Shown here piece after piece: positions 16,357 through 24,499 of a stretch of DNA of 64,000 nucleotides; the first letter of the stretch is position 1, and every line of letters starts with the position of its first letter. The position numbers and the translations under genes were made by a program. The DNA is taken from the NCBI GenBank assembly GCA_013823135.1, contig PNLP01000012.1:89414-153413 (forward strand), read 5' to 3'. This DNA is from Planctomycetaceae bacterium (lineage in GTDB: Bacteria; Planctomycetota; Planctomycetia; Gemmatales; Gemmataceae). The notes under the pieces were generated by a model, which worked only from the letters and a program-made list of their open reading frames with translations, had not been told where the DNA came from and made no database searches.

Positions 16357-18474
16357 ATGTCGCGTCTTCTCATCGCAGCGGCTCTGTCCGCAATTGCCAC
16401 GCTCGGTTTCGCCGCGGACGATCTGACCGTTCTGAAACCGGGGGAAAGAGGCGAGAGACCACCACGCAAGATGCTGCACACCTACCTGCTGGAGGAGTGT
16501 CAAAAACATTTCGACGCACGCAAAGCAGATGTCGAGAAGCTCAAGACGCCCGCCGAGATCGCTGCACGGCAAACCGCGCTGAAGGCCAAGTTCACTGAAG
16601 CCATCGGTGGCTTCCCCGAGAAGACGCCACTCAACCCTAAGGTCATCGGCACGTTAAAACGCGACGGCTACCGCATCGAGAAAGTGATCTACGAGAGCCG
16701 GCCCGAACACCACGTCACGGCGAACCTGTACATCCCCGAGGGGAAAGGCCCATTCCCCGGCGTGATCATGCCCATCGGTCACAGCCAGAACGGCAAGGCC
16801 GCTGAGTACATGCAGCGTGGCGCTCTGGTGCTCGTGAAGAATGGTTTCGTCGCTCTGGTTTATGACCCCATCGGTCAGGGCGAGCGTAGTCAGTTGCTCG
16901 ACAAACTCGGTAACCCCGCGATCAAGGGCACGACCAGCGAACACACGATGGTTGGCGTTGGTGCGATCCTCGTGGGTCGCGGCACTGCGAGCTACCGCAT
17001 CTGGGACGGTATTCGTTCCATCGACTACCTCGTCTCGCGACCCGAAGTTGACGCGAAGAAGATCGGCTGCTCGGGTTGCAGCGGTGGCGGCACGCTCACG
17101 TCGTATCTGATGGCGCTCGATGATCGCATCGAAGCGGCAGCGCCGTCGTGCTACATCACGAGCCTCGAACGCCTCTTCGCCACGCTCGGCCCGCAGGACG
17201 CCGAGCAGAACATCACAGGGCAGGTCGCACTCGGAATCGACCACGCCGATTACATCTTCATGCGTGCGCCCAAGCCGACGCTGATCCTCGCGTCCACGAA
17301 AGACTTCTTCGACATTCAGGGAACGTGGGACAGCTTCCGCGAAGCGAAGCAGGTGTACACGAAACTCGGTTTCCCCGAACGTGTCGAACTGATCGAAGCC
17401 GACGCGTCTCATGGCTACCCGAAGTCGCACCGCGAGGCGATGGCCCGTTTCTTCTCTCGCTGGTTAAAGAGCGAAGACAAGGTGATCGTCGAGGAGCCTT
17501 GGCCCATCGAGAAGGACGCGGATTTGCAATGCACTCGCAGTGGGCAAGTGCTCGAAGACTTTAAGGGCCGCTCTGTGTTCGATCTGAACGCGGCACTCGC
17601 GGATGAGTTCGCCAAGAAGCGTGCCGCGAAGAAGTGGGAACCGGGCGAATTCCGCAAGGAGGTGGCGCGAGTGATCGGTCTGACTGGCGAGATTCCCGCT
17701 GCAAAGGTAACTGAAGCGGGCACCGCGAAAGGGGAAGAGATCACGATTGAGAAACGCGTTTTCCATCCTGTTTCGGGCATTCCACTGCCCGTTGTTCTCT
17801 TAGGGCCAACAGATAAAAAGCCCGAAGCAGGGCTCGTTGTGTACCTCCACGACGAGGGTAGTACGAAGTTTGCGGATGGAGCGGCGCAGCTGGCCCGAGG
17901 CGGCCGTCGGGTACTCGTGATCGACCTACGAGGGTTGGGAGAAACAGCCCCCGGAGTCGTCGCTCCCGGTAAGCCTCCCACTTTCGGGGTCGAGTATAAG
18001 GAATCGTTCCTGTCACTGCACCTGAGCCGCCCGTTGCTCGGTCAGCGAGTGTACGATCTTCTGTCCGTCATCAAGGCAGTCGATCCAAAGGCCGAGGGGA
18101 TTGAACTCATTGCCCACGGCTCAACCACCTGCATCGTCGCACTGCACGCGGCGGTGCTGGACGAACGGGTCAAGTCCTTGAGAATCGAACGCGGACTCGC
18201 CTCCTGGGACATGGTCGTCCACACGCCAATCACTCAGAATCAACTCGTGAACGCAGTACCCGATGCCTTGAAGGTCTACGACCTTCCGGAACTTGCTGGG
18301 GCATTCGCACCCCGAAAGCTGTTCATCGCGGAGCCAATCGATGCGAACGGCCAGGCGTCTCTGATTGGGAACACCGGCACGCAACGGGCGGCCGAGGACT
18401 GGTACAAGGTGACTTACGATGCATACAAGGCCGCCGGTTCTGATAAGCTGAGCATTGTGAATCAGTTCAAGTGA
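16357..18474 (+). CDS. Secreted two-domain alpha/beta hydrolase, acetyl-xylan-esterase-like
   Basis: 705 residues with a signal peptide (MSRLLIAAALSAIATLGFA). The N-terminal hydrolase domain (about 40-375) has YIPEGKGPFPGVIMPIGHSQ, YDPIGQGERSQL, the nucleophile elbow GCSGCSGGG (residues 238-246, probable Ser243), an acidic-residue loop STKDFFD near 316, and the catalytic His in DASHGYPK (His352). This is the acetyl-xylan-esterase-like set common in planctomycetes. The C-terminal part (about 480-705) is a second hydrolase-like fold (LVVYLHDEGSTKF, LVIDLRGLGETAP) whose elbow reads AHGSTT and so lacks a normal G-x-S-x-G; it is probably inactive. Likely role: deacylation of polysaccharides outside the cell. 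Confidence 0.85.
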   Translation: MSRLLIAAALSAIATLGFAADDLTVLKPGERGERPPRKMLHTYLLEECQKHFDARKADVEKLKTPAEIAARQTALKAKFTEAIGGFPEKTPLNPKVIGTLKRDGYRIEKVIYESRPEHHVTANLYIPEGKGPFPGVIMPIGHSQNGKAAEYMQRGALVLVKNGFVALVYDPIGQGERSQLLDKLGNPAIKGTTSEHTMVGVGAILVGRGTASYRIWDGIRSIDYLVSRPEVDAKKIGCSGCSGGGTLTSYLMALDDRIEAAAPSCYITSLERLFATLGPQDAEQNITGQVALGIDHADYIFMRAPKPTLILASTKDFFDIQGTWDSFREAKQVYTKLGFPERVELIEADASHGYPKSHREAMARFFSRWLKSEDKVIVEEPWPIEKDADLQCTRSGQVLEDFKGRSVFDLNAALADEFAKKRAAKKWEPGEFRKEVARVIGLTGEIPAAKVTEAGTAKGEEITIEKRVFHPVSGIPLPVVLLGPTDKKPEAGLVVYLHDEGSTKFADGAAQLARGGRRVLVIDLRGLGETAPGVVAPGKPPTFGVEYKESFLSLHLSRPLLGQRVYDLLSVIKAVDPKAEGIELIAHGSTTCIVALHAAVLDERVKSLRIERGLASWDMVVHTPITQNQLVNAVPDALKVYDLPELAGAFAPRKLFIAEPIDANGQASLIGNTGTQRAAEDWYKVTYDAYKAAGSDKLSIVNQFK

Positions 18475-18520
18475 ATCGCCTTGGCGAGTATCGGGCCCAT
18501 GCCGGCCGCTCGCCCGGACC

Positions 18521-19951
18521 TTATGCCAGCACAGCCTCGATCACTTCGCCGTGAACGTCGGTCAGGCGGCGGTTGGTGCCGTCGTGCAGCACCGAGAGCT
18601 TCGTGTGGTCTATGCCCATGAGGTGCAGAATAGTCGCGTGCAGATCGTAGCAGTAGACCTTACCCTCGGCGGTCCGCCAACTCCACGGATCGCTTTGTCC
18701 GTGGGCTACTCCCTCTTTGACGCCAGCACCGGCGAGCCACGCGATTGATGTGCCCTGGTTGTGGTCGCGGCCGGTCGCGCCTTGTGTGAAGGGTTGCCGG
18801 CCGAACTCGGTGCTGAACACCACGAGCGTATCCTTGAGCATTCCGCGATCGTGCAAGTCTTGCAGCAGTGCGGCACACGGCTGATCGACTGACTTCGCGA
18901 TCGGCGGAAGTTCCTTCAAGATGTCGTTGTGGTTGTCCCAGTTGTTGGATGGCCCCCCTGCTCCGCTCCACACCTGTACGAACCGCGTGCCGCGTTCCAG
19001 CAACCGCCGGGCAAGGAGGCATCGCTTACCGAAGTCTGCAGTGGCAGGTTCATCGACCCCGTATGCCTTACGAGTCGCGGCCGTTTCTTTGCCGAGGTCG
19101 AGAGCCTCCGGGGCGTGCTGCTGCATCTTCGCGGCGAGTTCGTAGCTTTCGATGCGGGCATCAAGCCGCGAATCGTCGGGCCGCAACTTCGCGTGCTCGC
19201 GGTTCACTTTGCCAAGCAATTCGAGGGCGTCCTTGTTGGCCTCGGCAGTAACGAACCGCTCTTTTGGCGACGGCGCGAGATCGGGAAGCGGCGGGTTACT
19301 GCCAGCGTTCAGAATGGTGCCCGCGTGCGCGATGGGAAGGAACCCTGAGCTGAAGTTACCCTTCTGGTTGTACGGCAGCCCGCGTGCGTCCGGCAGTACC
19401 ACGAACGTCGGCAGGTTATCCGTGAGTCGCCCGAGGCCATAGGAGAGCCACGCCCCCATGCACGGGAACCCCGGCAGAATGAAGCCGGTGTTCATCATGT
19501 AACTGGCAGGGCCGTGGACGTTGGTCTTGGATGCGACGGCCATCAGGAAGGCCATCCGATCGACTTGACCCGCGAGATGCGGAAACACCGATGTGACCCA
19601 GCGACCGCACTTGCCGTGTTGCTTGAACTCAAACGGACTCTTCATCAGGTTGCCGGGCGTGCTGGTGACGGCCTCAACCTTCTCGACGGTCTCCGGCTTG
19701 AACGGCTTGCCGTGCCCCTTCTCTAGCTCGGGTTTGTAGTCGAACGTGTCGGGCTGGCTCAAGCCGCCGTTCATGAAAAGCTGAACGACGCGCTTGACCT
19801 TGGCGACGTGATGCAAGCCGCCGTTGAACTCAGCCTTCGGCTTCGGGATGCCGGGAAGGTCGCCCGATTCCGCGAGGAGTTGGGCCAGCGCGATGCCCCC
19901 GAGCCCACCGCCGGACCGCCACAGAAACTCACGGCGAGACTGGCTTGTCAT
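18521..19951 (-). CDS. DUF1501 family protein, Tat-exported
   Basis: 476 residues. The N-terminus (TSQSRREFLWRSGGGLGGIA) is a twin-arginine signal. Family blocks are present: VVQLFMNGGLSQPDTFDYKP, GPASYMMNTGFILPGFPCMG, CLLARRLLERGTRFVQVWSG, LVVFSTEFGRQPFTQGATGR plus DHNQGTSIAWL. This copy resembles the partial one at the left edge in its ending (YDLHATILHLMGIDHTKLS and RLTDVHGEVIEAVLA), so those two form one subgroup and the copies at 4463 and 7723 another. It lies 9 bases downstream of phoH on the same strand and may be co-transcribed with it. Confidence 0.93.
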   Translation of the reverse strand: MTSQSRREFLWRSGGGLGGIALAQLLAESGDLPGIPKPKAEFNGGLHHVAKVKRVVQLFMNGGLSQPDTFDYKPELEKGHGKPFKPETVEKVEAVTSTPGNLMKSPFEFKQHGKCGRWVTSVFPHLAGQVDRMAFLMAVASKTNVHGPASYMMNTGFILPGFPCMGAWLSYGLGRLTDNLPTFVVLPDARGLPYNQKGNFSSGFLPIAHAGTILNAGSNPPLPDLAPSPKERFVTAEANKDALELLGKVNREHAKLRPDDSRLDARIESYELAAKMQQHAPEALDLGKETAATRKAYGVDEPATADFGKRCLLARRLLERGTRFVQVWSGAGGPSNNWDNHNDILKELPPIAKSVDQPCAALLQDLHDRGMLKDTLVVFSTEFGRQPFTQGATGRDHNQGTSIAWLAGAGVKEGVAHGQSDPWSWRTAEGKVYCYDLHATILHLMGIDHTKLSVLHDGTNRRLTDVHGEVIEAVLA

Positions 19952-19960
19952 GATGGAAAC

Positions 19961-20926
19961 TCACGAGGAGGTTCGCTTCCCTCGGGGTGACTCATCCTCG
20001 TAAGCCTTCACGATGCGGGTCACGAGCGGGTTGCGGACGATATCCACCTGATCCAGATGCACGATGGCCAGCCCTTCGACATCTTTCAATCGCTGGAGTG
20101 CATCCGCGAGGCCGCTCTTGATCGTCTTCGGCAGATCCGTCTGCGTGGGGTCGCCGGTCACCACGATCTTCGAGTTCAAACCCATTCGCGTCAAGAACAT
20201 CTTCATTTGCGTAGGAGTCGCGTTCTGGCCCTCATCGAGAATGATCACGGAGTTGTTAAGCGTGCGCCCCCGCATGTACGCGAGAGGCAGAATCTCGATG
20301 ATGTCGTTCTCCATGTACTTCTTCACCGTCTCCGCGTCCATGATCTCGGCGAGGGCGTCGAAGAGTGGTCGCAGGTACGGGCTGATCTTCGCCACGAGGT
20401 CGCCGGGGAGGAAGCCGAGCCGCTCGCCTGCTTCGACTGCGGGCCGCACGAGCACGATCTTCTTCACCGCACCACTGCGGAGCAAGCCAACGGCCCACCC
20501 CACCGCGAGGTATGTCTTTCCGCTACCTGCCGGGCCACTGCAAATGACCACGTCGTGCGAACGCAGCGCCTGCACGTAGCGACCCTGGCCGTCGGTGCGT
20601 GCGCGAAGCCCGCGGCCCGATTCCATCATGGTGACGTTGCCGCCCTTGTCGCCGGCACCGCGAACCACGTCGATGACCGTTCGCACGTCTTCGACGGTCA
20701 GCTTCCCTTGCTTGCGGAGAAGTTGTCGGAGTTGCTGGAACGCACGCTCGGCTTGCTCGGCGGCCGCAGCCGACCCCTCGATCTGGATCAGATCGCCGCG
20801 AGCGACGACCTTCACGCCGAGTCCCTCTCGCAGCGTGCGCAAGTACGCATCCCGCGGCCCGAACAGGATGACTGCCTCATCCCGGCTATCGAGGGTCAGG
20901 TTCCGGGTCACGCTCGAATCGGTCAT
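19961..20926 (-). CDS. phoH: PhoH family ATPase
   Basis: 321 residues from the ATG at 20926; the frame stays open far upstream across a palindrome, but the family N-terminus fits this start. An N-terminal KH-like stretch (residues about 20-75) precedes the PhoH ATPase domain with Walker A GPAGSGKT (131-138), VLVRPAVEAGERLGFLPGDL (159-178), and Walker B VIILDEGQN (227-235). PhoH proteins are cytoplasmic nucleotide-binding proteins linked to RNA metabolism and phosphate stress. Transcription order is cdsA, phoH, then DUF1501. A palindrome fills the gap between cdsA and phoH. Confidence 0.95.
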   Translation of the reverse strand: MTDSSVTRNLTLDSRDEAVILFGPRDAYLRTLREGLGVKVVARGDLIQIEGSAAAAEQAERAFQQLRQLLRKQGKLTVEDVRTVIDVVRGAGDKGGNVTMMESGRGLRARTDGQGRYVQALRSHDVVICSGPAGSGKTYLAVGWAVGLLRSGAVKKIVLVRPAVEAGERLGFLPGDLVAKISPYLRPLFDALAEIMDAETVKKYMENDIIEILPLAYMRGRTLNNSVIILDEGQNATPTQMKMFLTRMGLNSKIVVTGDPTQTDLPKTIKSGLADALQRLKDVEGLAIVHLDQVDIVRNPLVTRIVKAYEDESPRGKRTSS

Positions 20927-20942
20927 GTTGGGTTCCAATAAT

Positions 20943-21039
20943 TTCACCGCCGTGAACGCAGATGACGCAGAGAAGGACAAGGAACTGGGCTTCAGGTGAT
21001 CGAATTTTTCACTGCGTGCTCTCCGTTCTTGGCGGTGAA
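20943..21039 (-). repeat. Imperfect palindrome between cdsA and phoH
   Basis: 28-base arms (20943-20970 and 21012-21039) that pair with a few mismatches. It touches the cdsA stop codon (21040-21042) with no gap. The arm text (CACCGCC...GAACGCAGA...) resembles a dispersed intergenic repeat found in many large bacterial genomes. Confidence 0.6.
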
Positions 21040-21882
21040 TCAAGTCCACGAGAACCACAGATACGCCACGGGGGCCGCGAACAGCACCGAATCCACCACA
21101 TCCAGAAGACCACCGAATCCGGGGATGCTTTTCGATGCGTCCTTCGTCTGGCAGTCTCGCTTGATGAGCGATTCCGCGAGGTCGCCGAGGACGCCAGCAA
21201 GCCCGACTGCCAGCCCGAATCCGATCGCTTCCAGAATCCCGCCCGGAAACACCGGCATGATCTGCGAGACAATCACCGCAACCAACGTGCCACCGATCAT
21301 ACCACCCGCGAAGCCTGCCCACGTCTTCTTCGGGCTGAGTAGCGGCGTCATCTTGTGCCGGCCGAGGAATGTTCCGGTGAAGAACGCCGCGATGTCGTTG
21401 CACTTGGGGACGAAGATCGTGAGCGCGAGTAACAGGCTCGTGTGCTCTCGCGGGAGGAAGCGGATCTGCGCAAAGAAGCAAGGGAGCACACCGAGGTAGG
21501 CGACTGCCAGAAGCGTGGTTCCGAGCCGGGGCACAACGACGCCGGGTTCGCCCGTGAAGCGATGCATTTCGAGAAGCATTGCGAGTATAAGTGTCGCAGA
21601 AATCACAACCACCACAAGCGGCCACACCGATGCGGAACCCACGGCGAGGGGAGCCCAGTTCGCCGCCAGGCAAAGGACCGTGCCCGTGAGAACGAGGCAT
21701 TCCGATGGGCGAATGGGTGCCGGGATGAGCCGAACCAATTCGCGGCCAGCGAGGATGCCAAGAGCCATCAGGCAGACGAACAGGCACGGGAGTGATCCGG
21801 GAGCGAGGTAGTCGTCGCCAATGAGAATCCCGCCAGCCGCCAGGGCGAGAATGGTTCCGACAATGACCCGTGTGCGGATCAT
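21040..21882 (-). CDS. cdsA: Phosphatidate cytidylyltransferase
   Basis: 280 residues from the ATG at 21882; the frame extends upstream through a repeat element that is not part of the protein. Multiple membrane segments cover most of the length. The C-terminal CdsA signature reads GDLAESLIKRDCQTKDASKS followed by IPGFGGLLDVVDS. The usual form is S-x-KR-x4-KD-x5-PGHGG-x-x-DR-x-D, so H is F and R is V here, while the KR, KD and final D are kept. The enzyme makes CDP-diacylglycerol from CTP and phosphatidic acid in the membrane. It sits in the classical uppS-cdsA order. Confidence 0.92.
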   Translation of the reverse strand: MIRTRVIVGTILALAAGGILIGDDYLAPGSLPCLFVCLMALGILAGRELVRLIPAPIRPSECLVLTGTVLCLAANWAPLAVGSASVWPLVVVVISATLILAMLLEMHRFTGEPGVVVPRLGTTLLAVAYLGVLPCFFAQIRFLPREHTSLLLALTIFVPKCNDIAAFFTGTFLGRHKMTPLLSPKKTWAGFAGGMIGGTLVAVIVSQIMPVFPGGILEAIGFGLAVGLAGVLGDLAESLIKRDCQTKDASKSIPGFGGLLDVVDSVLFAAPVAYLWFSWT

Positions 21883-21945
21883 CGGTGGTGCCGATTGTTG
21901 GAGATGTACGATTGGTGAAGCGCGACGAGAACGGTAGTGTTGAAG

Positions 21946-22132
21946 CGCCCCCTCACCCGGCTCGCAAAGCCTCGCGGACCTCTCCCCCGCAAAGCCGGGG
22001 GCGAGGTGGGGGCAGTTGCGTTTCTCTTCAGCACATCGGTTGCCTTCAAGCGAAGACCAATCGCACCCACCTCGCCCCCGGCTTTGCGGGGGAGAGGTCG
22101 CTGCGAGTCTTCGAGCAGCGGGTGAGGGGGCG
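21946..22132 (-). repeat. Large nested palindrome between uppS and cdsA
   Basis: An element of 187 bases. The inner arms (21978-22010 and 22066-22098) are perfect 33-base inverted copies. The outer ends (from 21946 and to 22132) pair imperfectly and share the perfect terminal CGCCCCCTCACCCG. The centre is unrelated sequence. It starts 3 bases after the uppS stop codon. Size and terminal inverted repeats resemble a small non-autonomous mobile element (MITE). I saw no target-site duplication with certainty. Confidence 0.7.
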
Positions 22133-22135
22133 AAC

Positions 22136-22921
22136 TCATGCAGCACCTTCAGGCTTCAGGCCACCGAAACGGCGTTCGCGGCGAGCGAAATCTCCCAGCG
22201 CTTCGTGAAGCAACTCGGCTCCGAATTCGGGCCAGAACTTCGGCGTCACCCACAGTTCGGCATACGAGATTTGCCACAACAGGTAATTCGAGACACGCAT
22301 CTCGCCCGCTGTGCGAATCAACAAGTCCGGGTCCGGCATGCCGCCAGTGTAGAGCGCCTCGGAGATGCTTGCCTCGTCGATCTGCTCGGGGGTCAGGTCG
22401 CCGCGCTGAACGCGAGCCGCGATGGCTCGCACGGCGTCCACGATCTCGGCCCGACTGCCGTAGTTGATCGCGAGGCAGAGCGTGAGTCCGGTGTTATCTT
22501 TCGTCAGGCGTGTGTTCTCGTCGATCTCGGCGAGCACCTCGTCGGGCAACCCATCGCGGCGACCGATGACCGTGAAGCGGATGTTCTGAGCGAGGATCTT
22601 CGCTCGTTCCGCGAGGAGGTATTCCTTCAAGAGCGCCATCAGGAAGTCGATCTCGAGCTTGGGTCGCTTCCAGTTCTCGGAACTCAGGCAGTACAGCGTG
22701 AGTTGCCCCAGCCCGAGCCGGCAGCATTCCTCGGTCACTTCATCGACCGATTTTGCACCCCGAGCGTGGCCCTCGACACGTTCCTTCCCCTGAGCGCGTG
22801 CCCAACGGCCGTTGCCATCCATGATGATGGCGACGTGTCGCGGAAGTTTCGCCGGATCTAGTCCGGCGCTCGCGGCATACGTAGTGGGGTTGTGAGGTTC
22901 CGGCATCGGGTGTCGCGTCAC
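22136..22921 (-). CDS. uppS: Isoprenyl transferase (undecaprenyl diphosphate synthase)
   Basis: 261 residues. The catalytic motif IIMDGNGRWARAQG lies at residues 32-45 with the essential Asp35. Other family blocks are YCLSSENWKRPK, NYGSRAEIVDA, and PDLLIRTAGEMRVSNYLLWQ with its prenyl-diphosphate-binding Arg, then ELWVTPKFWPEF. The cytoplasmic enzyme condenses isopentenyl diphosphate units to the lipid carrier used for cell-envelope glycans. The start is either a GTG at 22921, overlapping the stop of the upstream reductase gene by four bases, or the ATG at 22906. Confidence 0.96.
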   Translation of the reverse strand: MTRHPMPEPHNPTTYAASAGLDPAKLPRHVAIIMDGNGRWARAQGKERVEGHARGAKSVDEVTEECCRLGLGQLTLYCLSSENWKRPKLEIDFLMALLKEYLLAERAKILAQNIRFTVIGRRDGLPDEVLAEIDENTRLTKDNTGLTLCLAINYGSRAEIVDAVRAIAARVQRGDLTPEQIDEASISEALYTGGMPDPDLLIRTAGEMRVSNYLLWQISYAELWVTPKFWPEFGAELLHEALGDFARRERRFGGLKPEGAA

Positions 22922-24300
22922 TCCACGCGCGAGAAGAGGTCGTTCAAGCCTTCGGTCATGGTCGGGTGGGCGTAGACCAAGTCTCGCAGTGCGGTGTACG
23001 GCAATCCGCCGAGCATCGCGACCTGAACGGTTGCCATGATCTCGCCGCCCTCGGCAGCCAGGATCGCCGCGCCGAGAATCTTGTCAGTCTCTGCGTCGAT
23101 CACGGCTTTCAGCAAGCCGTGGGTTTCGCCCATCGTAACGGCTCTCGCAATCGCGGACACAGGCAACTTAGCGATCTTCACCTTCCGCCCCTGCTTGCGG
23201 GCTTCCTGCTCGGTGAGCCCCACGCGGCCCAACTCCGGATCGGTGAACAGCGTGTACGGCATCATGCGATCGGCCGTGGTGCGATTACCGCCGGTGAGGT
23301 TCGCGTACACGATGCGGAAATCGTCGAGCGAGGCGTGCGTGAACTGCGGCCCGCCGTTGACATCACCCAGTGCCCACACATCCGTTGCCGTCGTCTCCAG
23401 CTTTTGGTTTACCTTCACGAACCCGCGAGTGTCGAGTTCCACTCCCGTTACGGCGAGATTCAATTCCTCGGTGTTCGGCACCCGCCCGATCGCGACCATC
23501 AGGTCCGATCCTTCGATCACTTGCTCACCGGCCTCCGTCCGCAATTTGAGAGTGATCCCTTTCCCGGAGACACCAGCGATCCGCTGGACTTCCGCACCGG
23601 TAATAACGTCAATACCCTCGTGCTTGAAGATACTGAGGAGTTCGTCAGCAACGTCCCGATCTTCACGAGGTAAGAAGCTGGCCCCGCGGTCGATGAGTGT
23701 CACGCGAGAACCGAAGCGTCGGAACACTTGGGCGAATTCGCAGCCGATGTAGCCAGCACCAAGAATGACGAGGTGTTCGGGGAGTCGGTCGAGTTCCTGC
23801 ACCGATTCGCTGTCGAGTGGCTTCGCTTCAGCCAGTCCAGGCATCGCGGGATGTGATGGCCGCGTCCCCGTGTTGATAAAAACCTTATCGGCCGTGAGAG
23901 TACGAGTGCCGCCCTCACGCAGTTGCACCTCGAACGCCTTGGGGCCGGTGAATCGGGCATTGCCCATGAGGAGCGTCATTCCGGAGCGGTCGAACCCACC
24001 CTGATTCCTCGCCACCATCGTGGCTACGACCTGACGCTTACGTTGTCGCACGCTTTCAGGGTTCGCGCCGCCGAAACTCACCTGGATGCCGAATTCCGCC
24101 GCTCGCTTCGCCAACTCGGCCACCTTCGCAGACTTCACCATGGTCTTCGTGGGGATGCACGCGACGTTGATACACGAACCGCCGATCATCCCCCGCTCGA
24201 CCATGACAACACGACGACCACTCGATGCCATTTTCATGGCGAGGGTCTTGCCACCTTTCCCCCCGCCGATGATCGCGAACTCAAAGTGCTCGGTCGGCAT
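22918..24300 (-). CDS. FAD-dependent pyridine nucleotide-disulphide oxidoreductase
   Basis: 460 residues. The FAD site is FAIIGGGKGGKTLAMKMA; the redox-active disulphide is GGSCINVACIPTKTMV with Cys43 and Cys48; the NAD(P) site is LVILGAGYIGCEFAQVFRRF; the C-terminal dimerisation domain ends with VYAHPTMTEGLNDLF, containing the catalytic His and Glu. This is the dihydrolipoamide dehydrogenase/mercuric reductase group. There is no heavy-metal domain and no merT/P-like neighbour, and no lipoyl E2 gene nearby, so the physiological substrate is open. The sequence most resembles the mercuric-reductase-like 'pyridine nucleotide-disulphide oxidoreductase' branch. It overlaps uppS by four bases if uppS starts at its GTG. 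Confidence 0.9.
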   Translation of the reverse strand: MPTEHFEFAIIGGGKGGKTLAMKMASSGRRVVMVERGMIGGSCINVACIPTKTMVKSAKVAELAKRAAEFGIQVSFGGANPESVRQRKRQVVATMVARNQGGFDRSGMTLLMGNARFTGPKAFEVQLREGGTRTLTADKVFINTGTRPSHPAMPGLAEAKPLDSESVQELDRLPEHLVILGAGYIGCEFAQVFRRFGSRVTLIDRGASFLPREDRDVADELLSIFKHEGIDVITGAEVQRIAGVSGKGITLKLRTEAGEQVIEGSDLMVAIGRVPNTEELNLAVTGVELDTRGFVKVNQKLETTATDVWALGDVNGGPQFTHASLDDFRIVYANLTGGNRTTADRMMPYTLFTDPELGRVGLTEQEARKQGRKVKIAKLPVSAIARAVTMGETHGLLKAVIDAETDKILGAAILAAEGGEIMATVQVAMLGGLPYTALRDLVYAHPTMTEGLNDLFSRVE

Positions 24301-24328
24301 AGTTACCTCACGAAATCACCACAAACAG

Positions 24329-24486
24329 AGCCACGGATGAACACGGATGAAACACAAAAGGCAAGAAAACAAAAAGACCTTGTGTTAAAATCCTCGATCT
24401 GTTGGCGATCTTGGCTTTTGTCATTTCCAACAAATCCTTTTTGTCTGTTGCATTCATCCGTGTTTCATCGGTATTCATCCGTGGCT
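24329..24486 (-). repeat. Palindromic element between purA and the reductase gene
   Basis: 27-base arms (24329-24355 and 24460-24486, two mismatches) of the 'CACGGATGAACACGGATGAA' type around an AT-richer centre. It starts 13 bases after the purA stop codon. This arm sequence resembles a dispersed intergenic repeat reported from many genomes; the centre shows no open frame of note. Confidence 0.65.
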
Positions 24487-24499
24487 CAGTCGTTGTTTT

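Noticed and set aside
21961..22125. Short proteins rich in RKAGGEVGA
   Set aside because: They are translations of the palindromic repeat between uppS and cdsA.
22918..24300. Mercuric reductase and a mercury-resistance locus
   Set aside because: The redox Cys motif fits many disulphide reductases; no HMA domain, merT, merP or merR is nearby.
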